A stretch of DNA of 64,000 nt. It comes from Embleya scabrispora DSM 41855. Lineage in GTDB: Bacteria > Actinomycetota > Actinomycetes > Streptomycetales > Streptomycetaceae. Shown one piece after another: positions 9,467 to 17,681 of this stretch. Numbering within the stretch: position 1 is the stretch's first letter; each line of letters opens with the position of its first letter. The stretch covers positions 41,477 through 105,476 of the forward strand of contig NZ_KB889673.1 of assembly GCF_000372745.1 (NCBI RefSeq), given 5' to 3'. The notes beneath the pieces are model-generated. The model was not told where the DNA came from. It saw only the letters and a program-made list of their open reading frames with translations, and did not search any database. The translations under genes and the position numbers were made by a program.

Positions 9467-9855
9467 TGGTCAACGGCACCCCGCACGAGGTAGACGCCTC
9501 GCCCGGGGACCGCCTGCTCGACGTGATCCGCGGGCCGCTCGGCCTGACCGGCACCAAGGAGGCCTGCGGCGTCGGGGAATGCGGGGCGTGCACGGTGCTG
9601 GTGGACGGCCGAGCCGTCGTGTCCTGCCTGACCCTGGCCGTCCGCGTCTCGGGCGAGGTGACCACGGTCGAGGGCGTGGCCGAGTCCGCCCCGGGGCTGT
9701 GCCGCGCGTTCGCCGAAGAAGGCGGGTTCCAGTGCGGGTTCTGCACGCCCGGCCAAGTGGTCGCCGCGTACGGCGGGGCGGACCCGTCCGGCAACATCTG
9801 CCGCTGCACCGGCTACGTCGGCATCCTGCGCGCCAGGGAGTCGGCATGCTCCTGA
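9457..9855 (+). CDS. [2Fe-2S] subunit of the molybdenum hydroxylase
   Basis: A 132-residue small electron-transfer subunit. The N-terminal plant-ferredoxin-type cluster motif is CGVGECGACTVLVDG. The C-terminal helical [2Fe-2S] motif is CGFC with the second pair CRC after about 27 residues. It is a little shorter than typical CoxS/XdhC-type small subunits (about 150-170 residues), mainly because the loop between the second-cluster cysteine pairs is short. The ATG lies 10 bp inside the end of the Mo-FAD gene, so the two subunits are translated together. It passes electrons from Mo to FAD. Confidence 0.94.
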   Translation: MRLMVNGTPHEVDASPGDRLLDVIRGPLGLTGTKEACGVGECGACTVLVDGRAVVSCLTLAVRVSGEVTTVEGVAESAPGLCRAFAEEGGFQCGFCTPGQVVAAYGGADPSGNICRCTGYVGILRARESACS

Positions 9856-10517
9856 ACCCCACGGAACGCGATCGGCTCCTGCTGTTCACCGCCGCCGAAC
9901 TCGCCCGCGCCCGCCGCGCGCGCGGGCTGCGCCTCAACGTCCCGGAGGCAACGGCGCTCATTGCCGACACCGTGGCGGAAGCCGCCCGCGACGGACTGCG
10001 GCTCGCGGAAGCGATCGCGGCGGGCAGGACGCTGCTGGGGCCCGACGACGTGCTGCCCGGTGTCGTGGACGTCGTCTTCGAGGTCCAGGTCGAGGCCGTG
10101 TTCGACGACGGAACCCGGCTCGCCGTCGTCACCGATCCGTTCGGCGTCGAGGGCGGATCCTGGGTCGAGGAGGCCGAGCAGGACCCGGTCGTGTACGACG
10201 GCGTCGTGTCCGTCTCGGTGACGAACTCCGCGACGGTGCCCATCAGCGTGACGTCGCATTTCCACTTCTTCGAGGTCAACCCGAGGCTGCGGTTCGACCG
10301 GGCTGCGGCGTACGGCAGACGCCTGGCGATACCCGCCGGCGCCACCGTCCGCTTCGATCCCGGCACGAGCCGGACGGTCGACCTGGTCCCGATCAGCGGG
10401 GAGCGCGTGGTGATCGGCTTCGCCGGCCTCGTGGACGGGCCGCTGGACGCGCCCGGCGCGTTCGAACAGGCCCTGGCGAAGGCACTGGCCTGCGGATACA
10501 TGGAGGAGGAACAGTGA
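9846..10517 (+). CDS. Urease-like gamma-beta fusion subunit (UreAB type)
   Basis: A 223-residue fusion. Residues 1-100 match urease gamma (LNPTERDRLL, ARARRARGLRLNVPEA, LLGPDDVLPGV). Residues 110-223 match urease beta (VSVTNSATVPISVTSHFHFFEVNP, RLAIPAGATVRFDPG). Fused gamma-beta subunits are known in ureases of some actinobacteria and Helicobacter. The gene overlaps the [2Fe-2S] gene by 10 bp and the alpha gene by 4 bp (GTGA), a firm operon arrangement. It would form the structural shell around the alpha subunit. The association with a molybdenum hydroxylase instead of ureDEFG is the odd feature. Confidence 0.92.
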   Translation: MLLNPTERDRLLLFTAAELARARRARGLRLNVPEATALIADTVAEAARDGLRLAEAIAAGRTLLGPDDVLPGVVDVVFEVQVEAVFDDGTRLAVVTDPFGVEGGSWVEEAEQDPVVYDGVVSVSVTNSATVPISVTSHFHFFEVNPRLRFDRAAAYGRRLAIPAGATVRFDPGTSRTVDLVPISGERVVIGFAGLVDGPLDAPGAFEQALAKALACGYMEEEQ

Positions 10518-12145
10518 TCCACGGCCCCCGCAAAGGCGACCGCGTCCGGCTGGGCGACTCCGGGCTCGTCGTGGAGGTGGAACACGACTCGCAGCGGCCC
10601 GGCGACGAATTCCTCGCGGGCTTCGGCAAGACCGCCCGCGACGGCCTGCACCTGAGGGCCAGGGGTACCTCGTGCGACCTGGTCATCAGCAACGTCCTGA
10701 TCCTCGACCCGGTGGCCGGGATACGCACCGCCTCGATCGGGATCACCGACGGGCGGATCAGCGCGATCGGCCGCGCCGGCAACCCGGACACCCTCGACGG
10801 CGTGGACGTCGTCACCGGGACCGGCACGACGATCATCTCCGGAGAGGGATTGATCGCCACCGCCGGAGCGATCGACACCCACGTCCACCTGATGTCGCCA
10901 CGGATCATGGAAGCGTCGCTGGCATCCGGCGTCACCACCATCATCGGGCAGGAGTTCGGCCCGGTGTGGGGCGTCGGGGTGAACTCACCCTGGGCTCTGC
11001 GGCACGCCTTCAGCGCCTTCGACGCGTGGCCGGTCAACATCGGATTCCTGGCCCGCGGATCCGCCTCCGACCCGGAGTCCCTGGTCCGCGCACTGCGGGA
11101 GGGCGGCGCGTGCGGGTTCAAGGTGCACGAGGACATGGGCGCGCACTCGCGCGCCCTGGACACGGCGCTGACCGTCGCCGAGGAATACGACGTCCAGGTG
11201 GCCCTGCACACCGACGGCCTCAACGAGAGCCTGTCGGTCGCGGACACCCTGGCCGTTCTCGACGGACGCACGATCCACGCCTTCCACATCGAGGGCTGCG
11301 GCGGCGGCCACGTCCCGGACGTGTTGCGCCTGGCCGGCGAGCCCAACGTGATCGGCTCGTCGACCAATCCGACGCTGCCGTTCGGGCGGGACGCGCTCGC
11401 CGAGCACTTCGACATGATCGTGTCCTGCCACGGACTCAAAACCGAACTGCCGTCCGACGTGGTCATCGCGCGCGACCGCATCCGGGCCGGGACCATGGGC
11501 GCCGAGGACATGCTGCACGAACTCGGCGTCATCCCGATCACGTCGTCGGACGCGCAGGGCATGGGGCGCGCGGGCGAGACCGTGCGCCGCACGCTGCAAC
11601 TCGCCGCCAAGATGCGCGGCGGCGAGACCGACGGCCACGACAACGACCGGGTACTGCGCTACCTCGCCAAGCTCACCATCAACCCGGCCATCGCGCACGG
11701 CCTCGCACACGAGATCGGGTCGATCGAGACGGGGAAACTGGCCGACATCGTGCTGTGGGAGCCCGCCTACTTCGGCGCGAAGCCGCAGCTCATCCTCAAG
11801 TCGGGCTTCCCCGCGTACGGCGTCACCGGCGACCCGAACGCGGCCGTGGAGAGCGCCGAACCGCGGGTGCTCGGGCCGCAGTTCGGTGCACACGGTGCCA
11901 CGCCCGCGGAAATCTCCGTCGCGTTCGTCAATCAGGGGTTCATCGGCTCCGATCTCCTGCCCACGCGGCGGCGAAGGGTTGCGGTGCAAGGAACACGCGG
12001 TATCGGACTTCCCGACATGGTGCTGAACCGGCGTACCGGCGCGGTCCGCGTCGAGTCCACCACCGGACGGGTCACCCTGGACGGCATGCGGATCCACAGC
12101 GACGCCGTCGACTCGGTCCCCCTCAACCGCCTCTACTTCCTGTGA
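10514..12145 (+). CDS. Urease-like alpha subunit (UreC type), divergent
   Basis: A 543-residue amidohydrolase, shorter than usual UreC (about 570). All six dinuclear-metal ligands expected from Klebsiella urease can be placed: His123 and His125 (DTHVH), Lys203 (GFKVHED, the lysine normally carbamylated), His232 (ALHTDG), His258 (FHIEGCGGGH) and Asp346 (SSDAQGMGR). The mobile-flap Cys305 and catalytic His306 are kept, but the usual CHHL motif reads CHGL, and the substrate-pocket HxDT region reads HTDG. These keep the catalytic machinery while changing the pocket. The GTG start overlaps the UreAB stop. No ureD, ureE, ureF or ureG is seen here. It may hydrolyse urea or a larger ureide/amide. Confidence 0.9.
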   Translation: MIHGPRKGDRVRLGDSGLVVEVEHDSQRPGDEFLAGFGKTARDGLHLRARGTSCDLVISNVLILDPVAGIRTASIGITDGRISAIGRAGNPDTLDGVDVVTGTGTTIISGEGLIATAGAIDTHVHLMSPRIMEASLASGVTTIIGQEFGPVWGVGVNSPWALRHAFSAFDAWPVNIGFLARGSASDPESLVRALREGGACGFKVHEDMGAHSRALDTALTVAEEYDVQVALHTDGLNESLSVADTLAVLDGRTIHAFHIEGCGGGHVPDVLRLAGEPNVIGSSTNPTLPFGRDALAEHFDMIVSCHGLKTELPSDVVIARDRIRAGTMGAEDMLHELGVIPITSSDAQGMGRAGETVRRTLQLAAKMRGGETDGHDNDRVLRYLAKLTINPAIAHGLAHEIGSIETGKLADIVLWEPAYFGAKPQLILKSGFPAYGVTGDPNAAVESAEPRVLGPQFGAHGATPAEISVAFVNQGFIGSDLLPTRRRRVAVQGTRGIGLPDMVLNRRTGAVRVESTTGRVTLDGMRIHSDAVDSVPLNRLYFL

Positions 12146-12153
12146 GTGCAAGC

Positions 12154-12906
12154 ATGAGCAAGCGTGTGGCCTTGGTGACCGGCGGCTCGTCCGGCATCGG
12201 CCGGGCGATCGTGGCGGATCTGACCGCCCACGACTACGACACGGTGGTGCTGGATCGGGAGCAGCCGGACGGCGACATCGGCGGGGCCACCTTCGTCCTC
12301 GGCGACGTCACCAGCCCGGACGACAACCAGCGCGCCGTCGATACCGCGCTCGACCGGTACGGCGCGCTGCACCTGCTGGTCGGCAACGCCGGGATCCACG
12401 ACGGCGAGGTGCGGCTGCGCGACCGGTCCGGGGCCGAACTGGCCGCGCTGGCCCGGCGGGTGCTCGACGTGGACGTCGTCGGCTACCTGTTGGCTGCCCG
12501 AGCCGCCGCCGAGGCGCTGACCACGTCACGCGGCACGATGGTGTTCACCCTGTCCGACGCGTCGTTCATGGTCGCTCCGGACCTGGGGGCCGGCATCGCC
12601 TACACCGCCGCCAAGCATGCCGCCCTCGGCGTGGTGCGGCACCTCGCCGCGGACCTGGCACCACATGTCCGCGTGAACGCCGTTGCTCCCAGCGGCATTG
12701 TGACCGGACTGCGGGAGGCGGACGGTGCGGAGCTGTTCGCCGAAAACCCCGACGCCATGCGGGAGGAGATTCGCAGCCAAAATCCCCTGGGCGTGGTCCT
12801 CAGCGCGGCTCAACTCGCCCCGCTGTACCGCTTCCTCGCATCGGACGAGGCCTGCGGCATGACGGGCGAAGTCCTGCGCCCCGACGGAGGGCTGTCGGTC
12901 CGCTGA
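12154..12906 (+). CDS. Short-chain dehydrogenase/reductase (SDR)
   Basis: A 250-residue classical SDR. The N-terminal nucleotide motif is TGGSSGIG, NNAG is replaced by NAGIH (VGNAGIHDG), and the active-site region reads FTLSDASF...AYTAAKHA with the Tyr-xxx-Lys pair. The C-terminal proline-glycine region VAPSGIVTGL is normal. A GTG at 12142 overlaps the UreC stop as GTGA and would add four residues; either start keeps the gene coupled to the operon. The family interconverts alcohols and ketones with NAD(P)(H). Here it may act on the carbon skeleton left after hydroxylation and C-N cleavage. Aromatic-diol dehydrogenases of SDR type share the closing GEVLRPDGG-like segment, so a dihydrodiol substrate is also possible. 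Confidence 0.88.
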   Translation: MSKRVALVTGGSSGIGRAIVADLTAHDYDTVVLDREQPDGDIGGATFVLGDVTSPDDNQRAVDTALDRYGALHLLVGNAGIHDGEVRLRDRSGAELAALARRVLDVDVVGYLLAARAAAEALTTSRGTMVFTLSDASFMVAPDLGAGIAYTAAKHAALGVVRHLAADLAPHVRVNAVAPSGIVTGLREADGAELFAENPDAMREEIRSQNPLGVVLSAAQLAPLYRFLASDEACGMTGEVLRPDGGLSVR

Positions 12907-13034
12907 CTTCCTCGAGGCGCCGTGGAGCCTGCGCTTCGCCGCCGTGACCCCGACGGCGCGCCGTCTGTGGGTCGGCCGCCGGACGCCCCGGAGCCCTCGA
13001 ATCCGAACCTCGTGATCTACCCGGATCCATCTGA

Positions 13035-13100
13035 GACGTCCCCGAACAACCCCGAACAACCGCGAACAACCCTGAACCACCCTGAAAGCCCTGAACCAGT
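13035..13100 (+). repeat. Short tandem array, CCCCGAACAA-type unit
   Basis: Between the SDR stop and the carboxyltransferase start is a degenerate tandem array of about 10-bp units (CCCCGAACAA, CCGCGAACAA, CCCTGAACCA). It directly precedes the AAGGA ribosome-binding site of the next gene. The rest of the 206-bp gap shows no gene. Slipped-strand expansion is a simple origin; a translational spacer or regulatory role is not shown. Confidence 0.75.
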
Positions 13101-13112
13101 CAAGGACCGCAC

Positions 13113-14618
13113 ATGCCCAAGCGGCAGACCGCACGCGACCTCATAGCGTCGATACTCGACCCCGACTCCTGGGTGTCCTGGGACACGCCGATCGTCCCCG
13201 CCGGGCGGGACGCGGCGTACGACTCCGAACTGACGGAAGCACGTCTCAAGACCGGTGTCGACGGCGCGGTGCTGACCGGCGAGGGTCGCATCCACGGGCG
13301 GCGAATCGCCCTGCTGGTCAGCGAGTTCCGCTTCCTGGGAGGGTCCATCGGCGTGCGCGAAGCCGAACGCATCGTCGACGCGCTCGAGCGCGCGACACGT
13401 GCGGGGCTCCCCGTTCTGGCCCTACCGGCCTCGGGAGGAACGCGGATGCAGGAGGGGACGCCCGCCTTCGTCCACATGGCCGACATCTGCGCGGCCGTGG
13501 TCCGCCACAAGCGCGTCGGCCTGCCGTACCTGGTCCACCTGCGCCACCCCACCACCGGCGGCGTGATGGCCTCGTGGGGCGCACTCGGCCACATCACGAC
13601 CGCCGAACCCGGCGCCCTCCTCGGCTTCCTCGGCCCCCGCGTCTTCGAAACGCTCACCGGGACCACCTTCCCGGCCGACGTGCAGACCGCGGAGAACCTC
13701 TTCGCCCACGGACTGGTCGACGCCGTCGTACCGGCGACCCAACTGGCCGACCTGGTCGCGCGGATCGTCCGCCTCAACGACATCACCCCCGCCTGCCCGC
13801 GCCCACCCGGCGATCACCCCGCCCCTGCGGTCGATGCCTGGGACGCGATCCGACGCACCCGGCGGCGCGGACGCCCGGGACTGCGTCAACTCGTCGACCG
13901 TGCCGAGGACGTCGTCCCGCTCAACGGCACCGGCCACGGCGAACGCGAACCGTCGATGTACCTCGGGCTCATGCGCTTCGGCAACGCGTCGTGCGTGGTT
14001 GTCGGGCACGACCGCACGGCCGAAGCGGAGTCCGGCCCGGCCGGCCCCGCCGGACTCCGCACCGCGCGCCGCGGGATGCACCTGGCCGAGGAACTGGGCC
14101 TGCCGCTGCTCACCGTGATCGACACCGCCGGAGCGACCTTGTCGGTTGCGGCGGAAGAAGGCGGCCTCGCCAAGGAGATCGCGGCCTGCCTTGCCGAACT
14201 GACCACCCTGCGAACCCCCACGGTGTCCCTCCTCCTCGGCCGAGGCACCGGCGGCGGCGCGCTGGCACTCCTCCCGGCGGACCGCGTCCTCGCCGCACAG
14301 AACGCCTGGGTCGCACCGCTCCCTCCCGAAGGAGCCAGCGCCATCGTGCACGGGCACCCGCTGTACGCGGCCGACATGAGCCGCGCCCAGAGGGTCGGTG
14401 CGGAACACCTCCTCGCGTCCGGGACGGTCGACCGGATCATCCCCGAGAGCCCCGACGCGTGCGATGCCCCGCACACCTTCATGGCGAACCTCCGCGTGGT
14501 CGTGGAGGCAGAACTGTCCGCCGCGGTCCAGGCGGGATACGACACCGAGCGCCGCACCGCCCGTTCTCGCGGCACGGGAGCGACACACGCAGCCGCCGGT
14601 GGTCGAGCACCCCGCTGA
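13113..14618 (+). CDS. Acyl-CoA carboxyltransferase-like protein (fused AccD-AccA type halves)
   Basis: A 501-residue crotonase-fold carboxyltransferase with two tandem halves. The N-terminal half (about 1-240) carries the AccD-like VSEFRFLGGSIGVREAER oxyanion region and LPASGGTRMQEG. The C-terminal half (about 260-480) carries AccA-like IDTAGA and GRGTGGGALALLPADRV. No AccD zinc finger is present, as in actinobacterial acyl-CoA carboxylase beta subunits. No biotin carboxylase or biotin carrier protein is encoded nearby, so it must borrow one from elsewhere or act as a biotin-independent (de)carboxylase. The ATG follows AAGGA; XdhC starts 49 bp downstream. In the operon it could carboxylate or decarboxylate a CoA-linked pathway intermediate. 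Confidence 0.85.
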   Translation: MPKRQTARDLIASILDPDSWVSWDTPIVPAGRDAAYDSELTEARLKTGVDGAVLTGEGRIHGRRIALLVSEFRFLGGSIGVREAERIVDALERATRAGLPVLALPASGGTRMQEGTPAFVHMADICAAVVRHKRVGLPYLVHLRHPTTGGVMASWGALGHITTAEPGALLGFLGPRVFETLTGTTFPADVQTAENLFAHGLVDAVVPATQLADLVARIVRLNDITPACPRPPGDHPAPAVDAWDAIRRTRRRGRPGLRQLVDRAEDVVPLNGTGHGEREPSMYLGLMRFGNASCVVVGHDRTAEAESGPAGPAGLRTARRGMHLAEELGLPLLTVIDTAGATLSVAAEEGGLAKEIAACLAELTTLRTPTVSLLLGRGTGGGALALLPADRVLAAQNAWVAPLPPEGASAIVHGHPLYAADMSRAQRVGAEHLLASGTVDRIIPESPDACDAPHTFMANLRVVVEAELSAAVQAGYDTERRTARSRGTGATHAAAGGRAPR

Positions 14619-14667
14619 GCAGGACCGCCGCTGTCGTCGTCCGACATCCGGGAAGGGCCGATGAAAC

Positions 14668-15735
14668 ATGCGTCACCTGAGCAGCGAACTCGAAGCGTGG
14701 TACCGCACCGGAGCGACTTTCGCGCTCGCCACCGTCGTGTCGACGCTGCGCAGCGCACCTCGCGAAGTCGGTGCTGTCATGGCCGTGTCGTCGGACGGCA
14801 CAGCCCTCGGCAGCGTGTCCGGCGGCTGCGTCGAGGGCGCGGTCTACGAACTCGCCCGCGAGGTGACCGAGACCGGCCGTGCGCGGACAGCGAGCTACGG
14901 CGTGAGCGACGAGGACGCGCTCATGGCCGGACTGACCTGCGGGGGCACGCTCGAGGTGTTCGTCGAACCGGTGGACACCCGGCGCTACCGGGAGTTCCCT
15001 GCCGTACTCGCCGCCCTGCGCGACGACGGCGACCCGGTCGCGGTCGCCACCGTCATCGCAAGCCCCGACAGCCGCCGCATCGGCCACCACGTACTCTCCG
15101 GCGCCGCAGGCCCGTTGGCCGCCCACGCCGACCGCATGCTCGCCGCCGGCAAGACCGGCGTCGTGGACACAATCGACGGACACGAGACCGTCTTCGTCCG
15201 CAGCCACCTGCCGCGCCCCCGCCTGCTGGTCTTCGGCTCGAACGACTACGCCACCGCCGTCGCCGCCGTCGGGTCCTTCACCGGCTACCGGGTCACGGTC
15301 TGCGACGCCCGCGCCGTCTTCGCGACGCGGGACCGCTTCCCGCACGTCGACGAACTCGTCGTCGACTGGCCGGACCGCTACCTCGCGCGTACGCACACCG
15401 ACCGCCGAACCGCCGTCTGTGTCCTGACCCACGACCCCAAATTCGACGTACCCGTGCTCGCCCGCGCCCTGCGCCTGCCGGTCGCCTATATCGGAGCCAT
15501 GGGCAGCCGCCAGGCACACCGAGACCGCCTCGACCGTCTTCGCCAGGCAGGCGTGACACCCGCGGAGCTCACCCGCCTCCACTCACCCATCGGCCTCGAC
15601 CTCGGCGCCCGCACCCCGCAGCAGACCGCCATCGCGATCCTCGCCGAAATCATCAGCGCGACCCAAGGAGGCACCGGCGCTCATCTGTCCCACACCACCG
15701 GTCGAATCCGCCGAGACGGAGCCACGGCGAGCTGA
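14668..15735 (+). CDS. XdhC/CoxI-family molybdenum-cofactor maturation protein
   Basis: A 355-residue protein of the XdhC family, which binds Mo-cofactor, supports its sulfuration and hands it to xanthine-dehydrogenase-type enzymes. The two family signatures are GSVSGGCVEGAV (about residue 50) and LTCGGTLEVFVEP (about residue 92). The C-terminal half is a Rossmann-like domain ending in YIGAMGSRQAHRDRLDRL and the typical RLHSPIGLDLGARTPQQTAIAI. A GGGAAGGG site lies upstream; the ATG at 14661 is out of frame. Its presence as the last operon gene supports the operon's Mo-hydroxylase being of the sulfurated xanthine-dehydrogenase type. Confidence 0.93.
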   Translation: MRHLSSELEAWYRTGATFALATVVSTLRSAPREVGAVMAVSSDGTALGSVSGGCVEGAVYELAREVTETGRARTASYGVSDEDALMAGLTCGGTLEVFVEPVDTRRYREFPAVLAALRDDGDPVAVATVIASPDSRRIGHHVLSGAAGPLAAHADRMLAAGKTGVVDTIDGHETVFVRSHLPRPRLLVFGSNDYATAVAAVGSFTGYRVTVCDARAVFATRDRFPHVDELVVDWPDRYLARTHTDRRTAVCVLTHDPKFDVPVLARALRLPVAYIGAMGSRQAHRDRLDRLRQAGVTPAELTRLHSPIGLDLGARTPQQTAIAILAEIISATQGGTGAHLSHTTGRIRRDGATAS

Positions 15736-15893
15736 TTTCCGGGGCCGCATCGTGGGCCGAGGACGCACAGCGGAACACGGTTTCCTTATGACGGGCGCGG
15801 ACAGCTGGCGACATGGAGATCCGCGCGGCGTGTGATTCGGGCGGATATCCTGCGGGGTCATCCCGGGAGGGAACGGGAGGGCGGGAGCCCGGC

Positions 15894-16847
15894 TTACGTG
15901 CCGACGGTAGGGGTGCCCGCGTCGATGCCGAGCATTTTGGCGGAGAGGACCACTTCGTCCATGGCGCTGGTCGCCACGATGTGGTCCTCGGTCGCGAGGA
16001 TCCGGTCGAAGTTGGCCAGGTATTCGCCCGGCGTCGCGCTGCCGGGATCGGGGGAGAGGTAGCCGGGCGCCACTCCCAGGAAGACTCGCGCGGCGCGCCC
16101 CGCGCCCACGGTGAACGTCTCGCCGGTGCACGGGGCGTTCTCGTCCGCGAGCACCGCGACGAACGGCGCGACGTATTCGGCTTTGAAGAAGTGTGCGAGG
16201 AGGCCCCGCAGTTCGTCGTCGGGGATCTCGGCGGTCAGCCGGGTGTACGCGGTCGGCATGATCGCGTTGACCTTGATGTCGTGGGCCGCGCCGTCCTGTG
16301 CGAGGGCTCGGGTCAGACCGAGGACGCCGGCCTTGGCCGAGATGTAGTGGCTGGTGTGGGGGATGCCCAGGACCGATGTCGACGACGAGTTGACGACGCG
16401 TCCGTATCCCTGCGCTCGCATGATCGGCCATGCGGCGCGGATCATCTCGACGGTGCCCCAGTAGTGCACGTCGACCATGCGGCGGAACTCGGCGTCGGGG
16501 ATGGCGTCGATCTCCCCGCCGCCGGAGATGCCCGCGTTGTTGACGAGGATGTCGACGCGGCCCCAGGTCTCGACCGCGGCGCCGATGACGCCCGCCGCGT
16601 CGACGGTGATGTCGCGGGTGTCCGCTTGCGCGGTGCCGCCCGCCGCGCGGATCTCGGCGGCCACCTGCTCGGCCGCGCCCGGGCCGTTCGCCCCGGCCGA
16701 GTCGTCGGCCGGCGGTTCGCCGTGGCTGCCGCCGCCGAGGTCGTTGACCAGGACGCGGGCGCCGAGCCGGGCGAGTTCGAGGGCGTAGCCGCGGCCGAGC
16801 CCGCCTCCGGCGCCGGTGACCACGGCGACGCGATTCTCGAAGTCCAT
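15894..16847 (-). CDS. SDR family oxidoreductase, MFE-2 / 3-hydroxyacyl-CoA dehydrogenase-like
   Basis: A 317-residue SDR. The Rossmann motif is TGAGGGLGRGYAL, followed by LVNDLGG and an insert (about residues 38-60) typical of the dehydrogenase domain of multifunctional enzyme type 2. NNAG and the SSSTSVLG...YISAKAG active-site region are intact. A C-terminal extension after residue 230 resembles that of MFE-2-like actinobacterial SDRs. It is convergent with XdhC. It lies 78 bp downstream of the next SDR gene and is likely co-transcribed with it and the MarR regulator. Likely oxidation of a 3-hydroxyacyl-CoA in fatty acid or sterol side-chain degradation; exact substrate not visible. Confidence 0.88.
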   Translation of the reverse strand: MDFENRVAVVTGAGGGLGRGYALELARLGARVLVNDLGGGSHGEPPADDSAGANGPGAAEQVAAEIRAAGGTAQADTRDITVDAAGVIGAAVETWGRVDILVNNAGISGGGEIDAIPDAEFRRMVDVHYWGTVEMIRAAWPIMRAQGYGRVVNSSSTSVLGIPHTSHYISAKAGVLGLTRALAQDGAAHDIKVNAIMPTAYTRLTAEIPDDELRGLLAHFFKAEYVAPFVAVLADENAPCTGETFTVGAGRAARVFLGVAPGYLSPDPGSATPGEYLANFDRILATEDHIVATSAMDEVVLSAKMLGIDAGTPTVGT

Positions 16848-16925
16848 ATCTGACTCTCCCTGTGTCGACGGGCCTGTCGGTGGGTCGGTGGGTCGGTGTG
16901 CCGTCGCGCCGAGTGGCGCGGTGGC

Positions 16926-17681
16926 TCAGTGGACCGTGAGGCCGCCGTCGATGCTGACGATCTGGCCGGTCATGAAGCTGCCCGCGTTGGAGGCGAGCAG
17001 CAGGGCGAGACCGGTCATCTCCTCGGGGTCGGCCATGCGCTTGAGCGGGGCCGCTTTGGTCATGCGTTCCTGCATGTCGGGTGTCGTTTTGAGGACCATG
17101 TCAGTCTTGACGGTGCCAGGCGCCATCGCGTTGACGCGGATGTTGTGGACGGCGAGTTCGCCGGCCATCGTGCGGGTGAAGGCCACCAGCGCGGACTTGC
17201 CCGCCGCGTACAGGCCCTTGCCTTCGGCGCGCGTGAACACGGCGGCGCTCACCACGTTGACGACCGACGCGCGACCACTGGCGATCAGGTGCGGGAGCGC
17301 GTACTGGACCAGAAAGACCGGGCCGCGCAGGTTGACCGCGAACGACTTGTCCCAGGCTTCGGGGGTGATGTGCCCGACGGGCTGGGCGAGTTCGTTGGCG
17401 GCGTTATTGACGATGATGTCCAGGCGCCCGAAGCGCGCCACGGTGGCATCGACGAGGGCCTCGAGCTGGTCGAGTTCGCCGAGGTGGGTGGCGACGGCCA
17501 GGGCCTGCCCGCCGGCCGCCTCGATCTCCTCGGCCACGGCCTTGCAGGCGTCGGCCTTGCGGCTGGCGATCACGACCGCGGCACCGGCGCGGGCGTAGGC
17601 ATGGGCGATGGCGCGGCCGATGCCGCGGCTGCCGCCGGTCACGATGGCCACGCGGCCGGTGAGGTCGAATCGGTCGGTCAC
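16926..17681 (-). CDS. SDR family oxidoreductase (FabG-like)
   Basis: A 251-residue classical SDR: TGGSRGIGRAIAHAYA, IVNNAANE (NNAA instead of NNAG), VVSAAVFT then YAAGKSA with the catalytic Tyr and Lys, and MAPGTVKTDM. The GTG start overlaps the stop of the MarR gene as GTGA, so the two are translationally coupled. It is likely to be a NAD(P)-linked 3-oxoacyl or alcohol dehydrogenase acting in the same pathway as the adjacent SDR. A narrower assignment is not supported. Confidence 0.9.
   Translation of the reverse strand: MTDRFDLTGRVAIVTGGSRGIGRAIAHAYARAGAAVVIASRKADACKAVAEEIEAAGGQALAVATHLGELDQLEALVDATVARFGRLDIIVNNAANELAQPVGHITPEAWDKSFAVNLRGPVFLVQYALPHLIASGRASVVNVVSAAVFTRAEGKGLYAAGKSALVAFTRTMAGELAVHNIRVNAMAPGTVKTDMVLKTTPDMQERMTKAAPLKRMADPEEMTGLALLLASNAGSFMTGQIVSIDGGLTVH

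Noticed and set aside
9846..12145. Ordinary urease operon
   Set aside because: Subunits are urease-like but ureD, ureE, ureF and ureG are absent, and the genes are coupled to a Mo-hydroxylase instead.
13035..13100. CRISPR array
   Set aside because: Units are about 10 bp, tandem and degenerate, with no spacers; no cas genes in the window.
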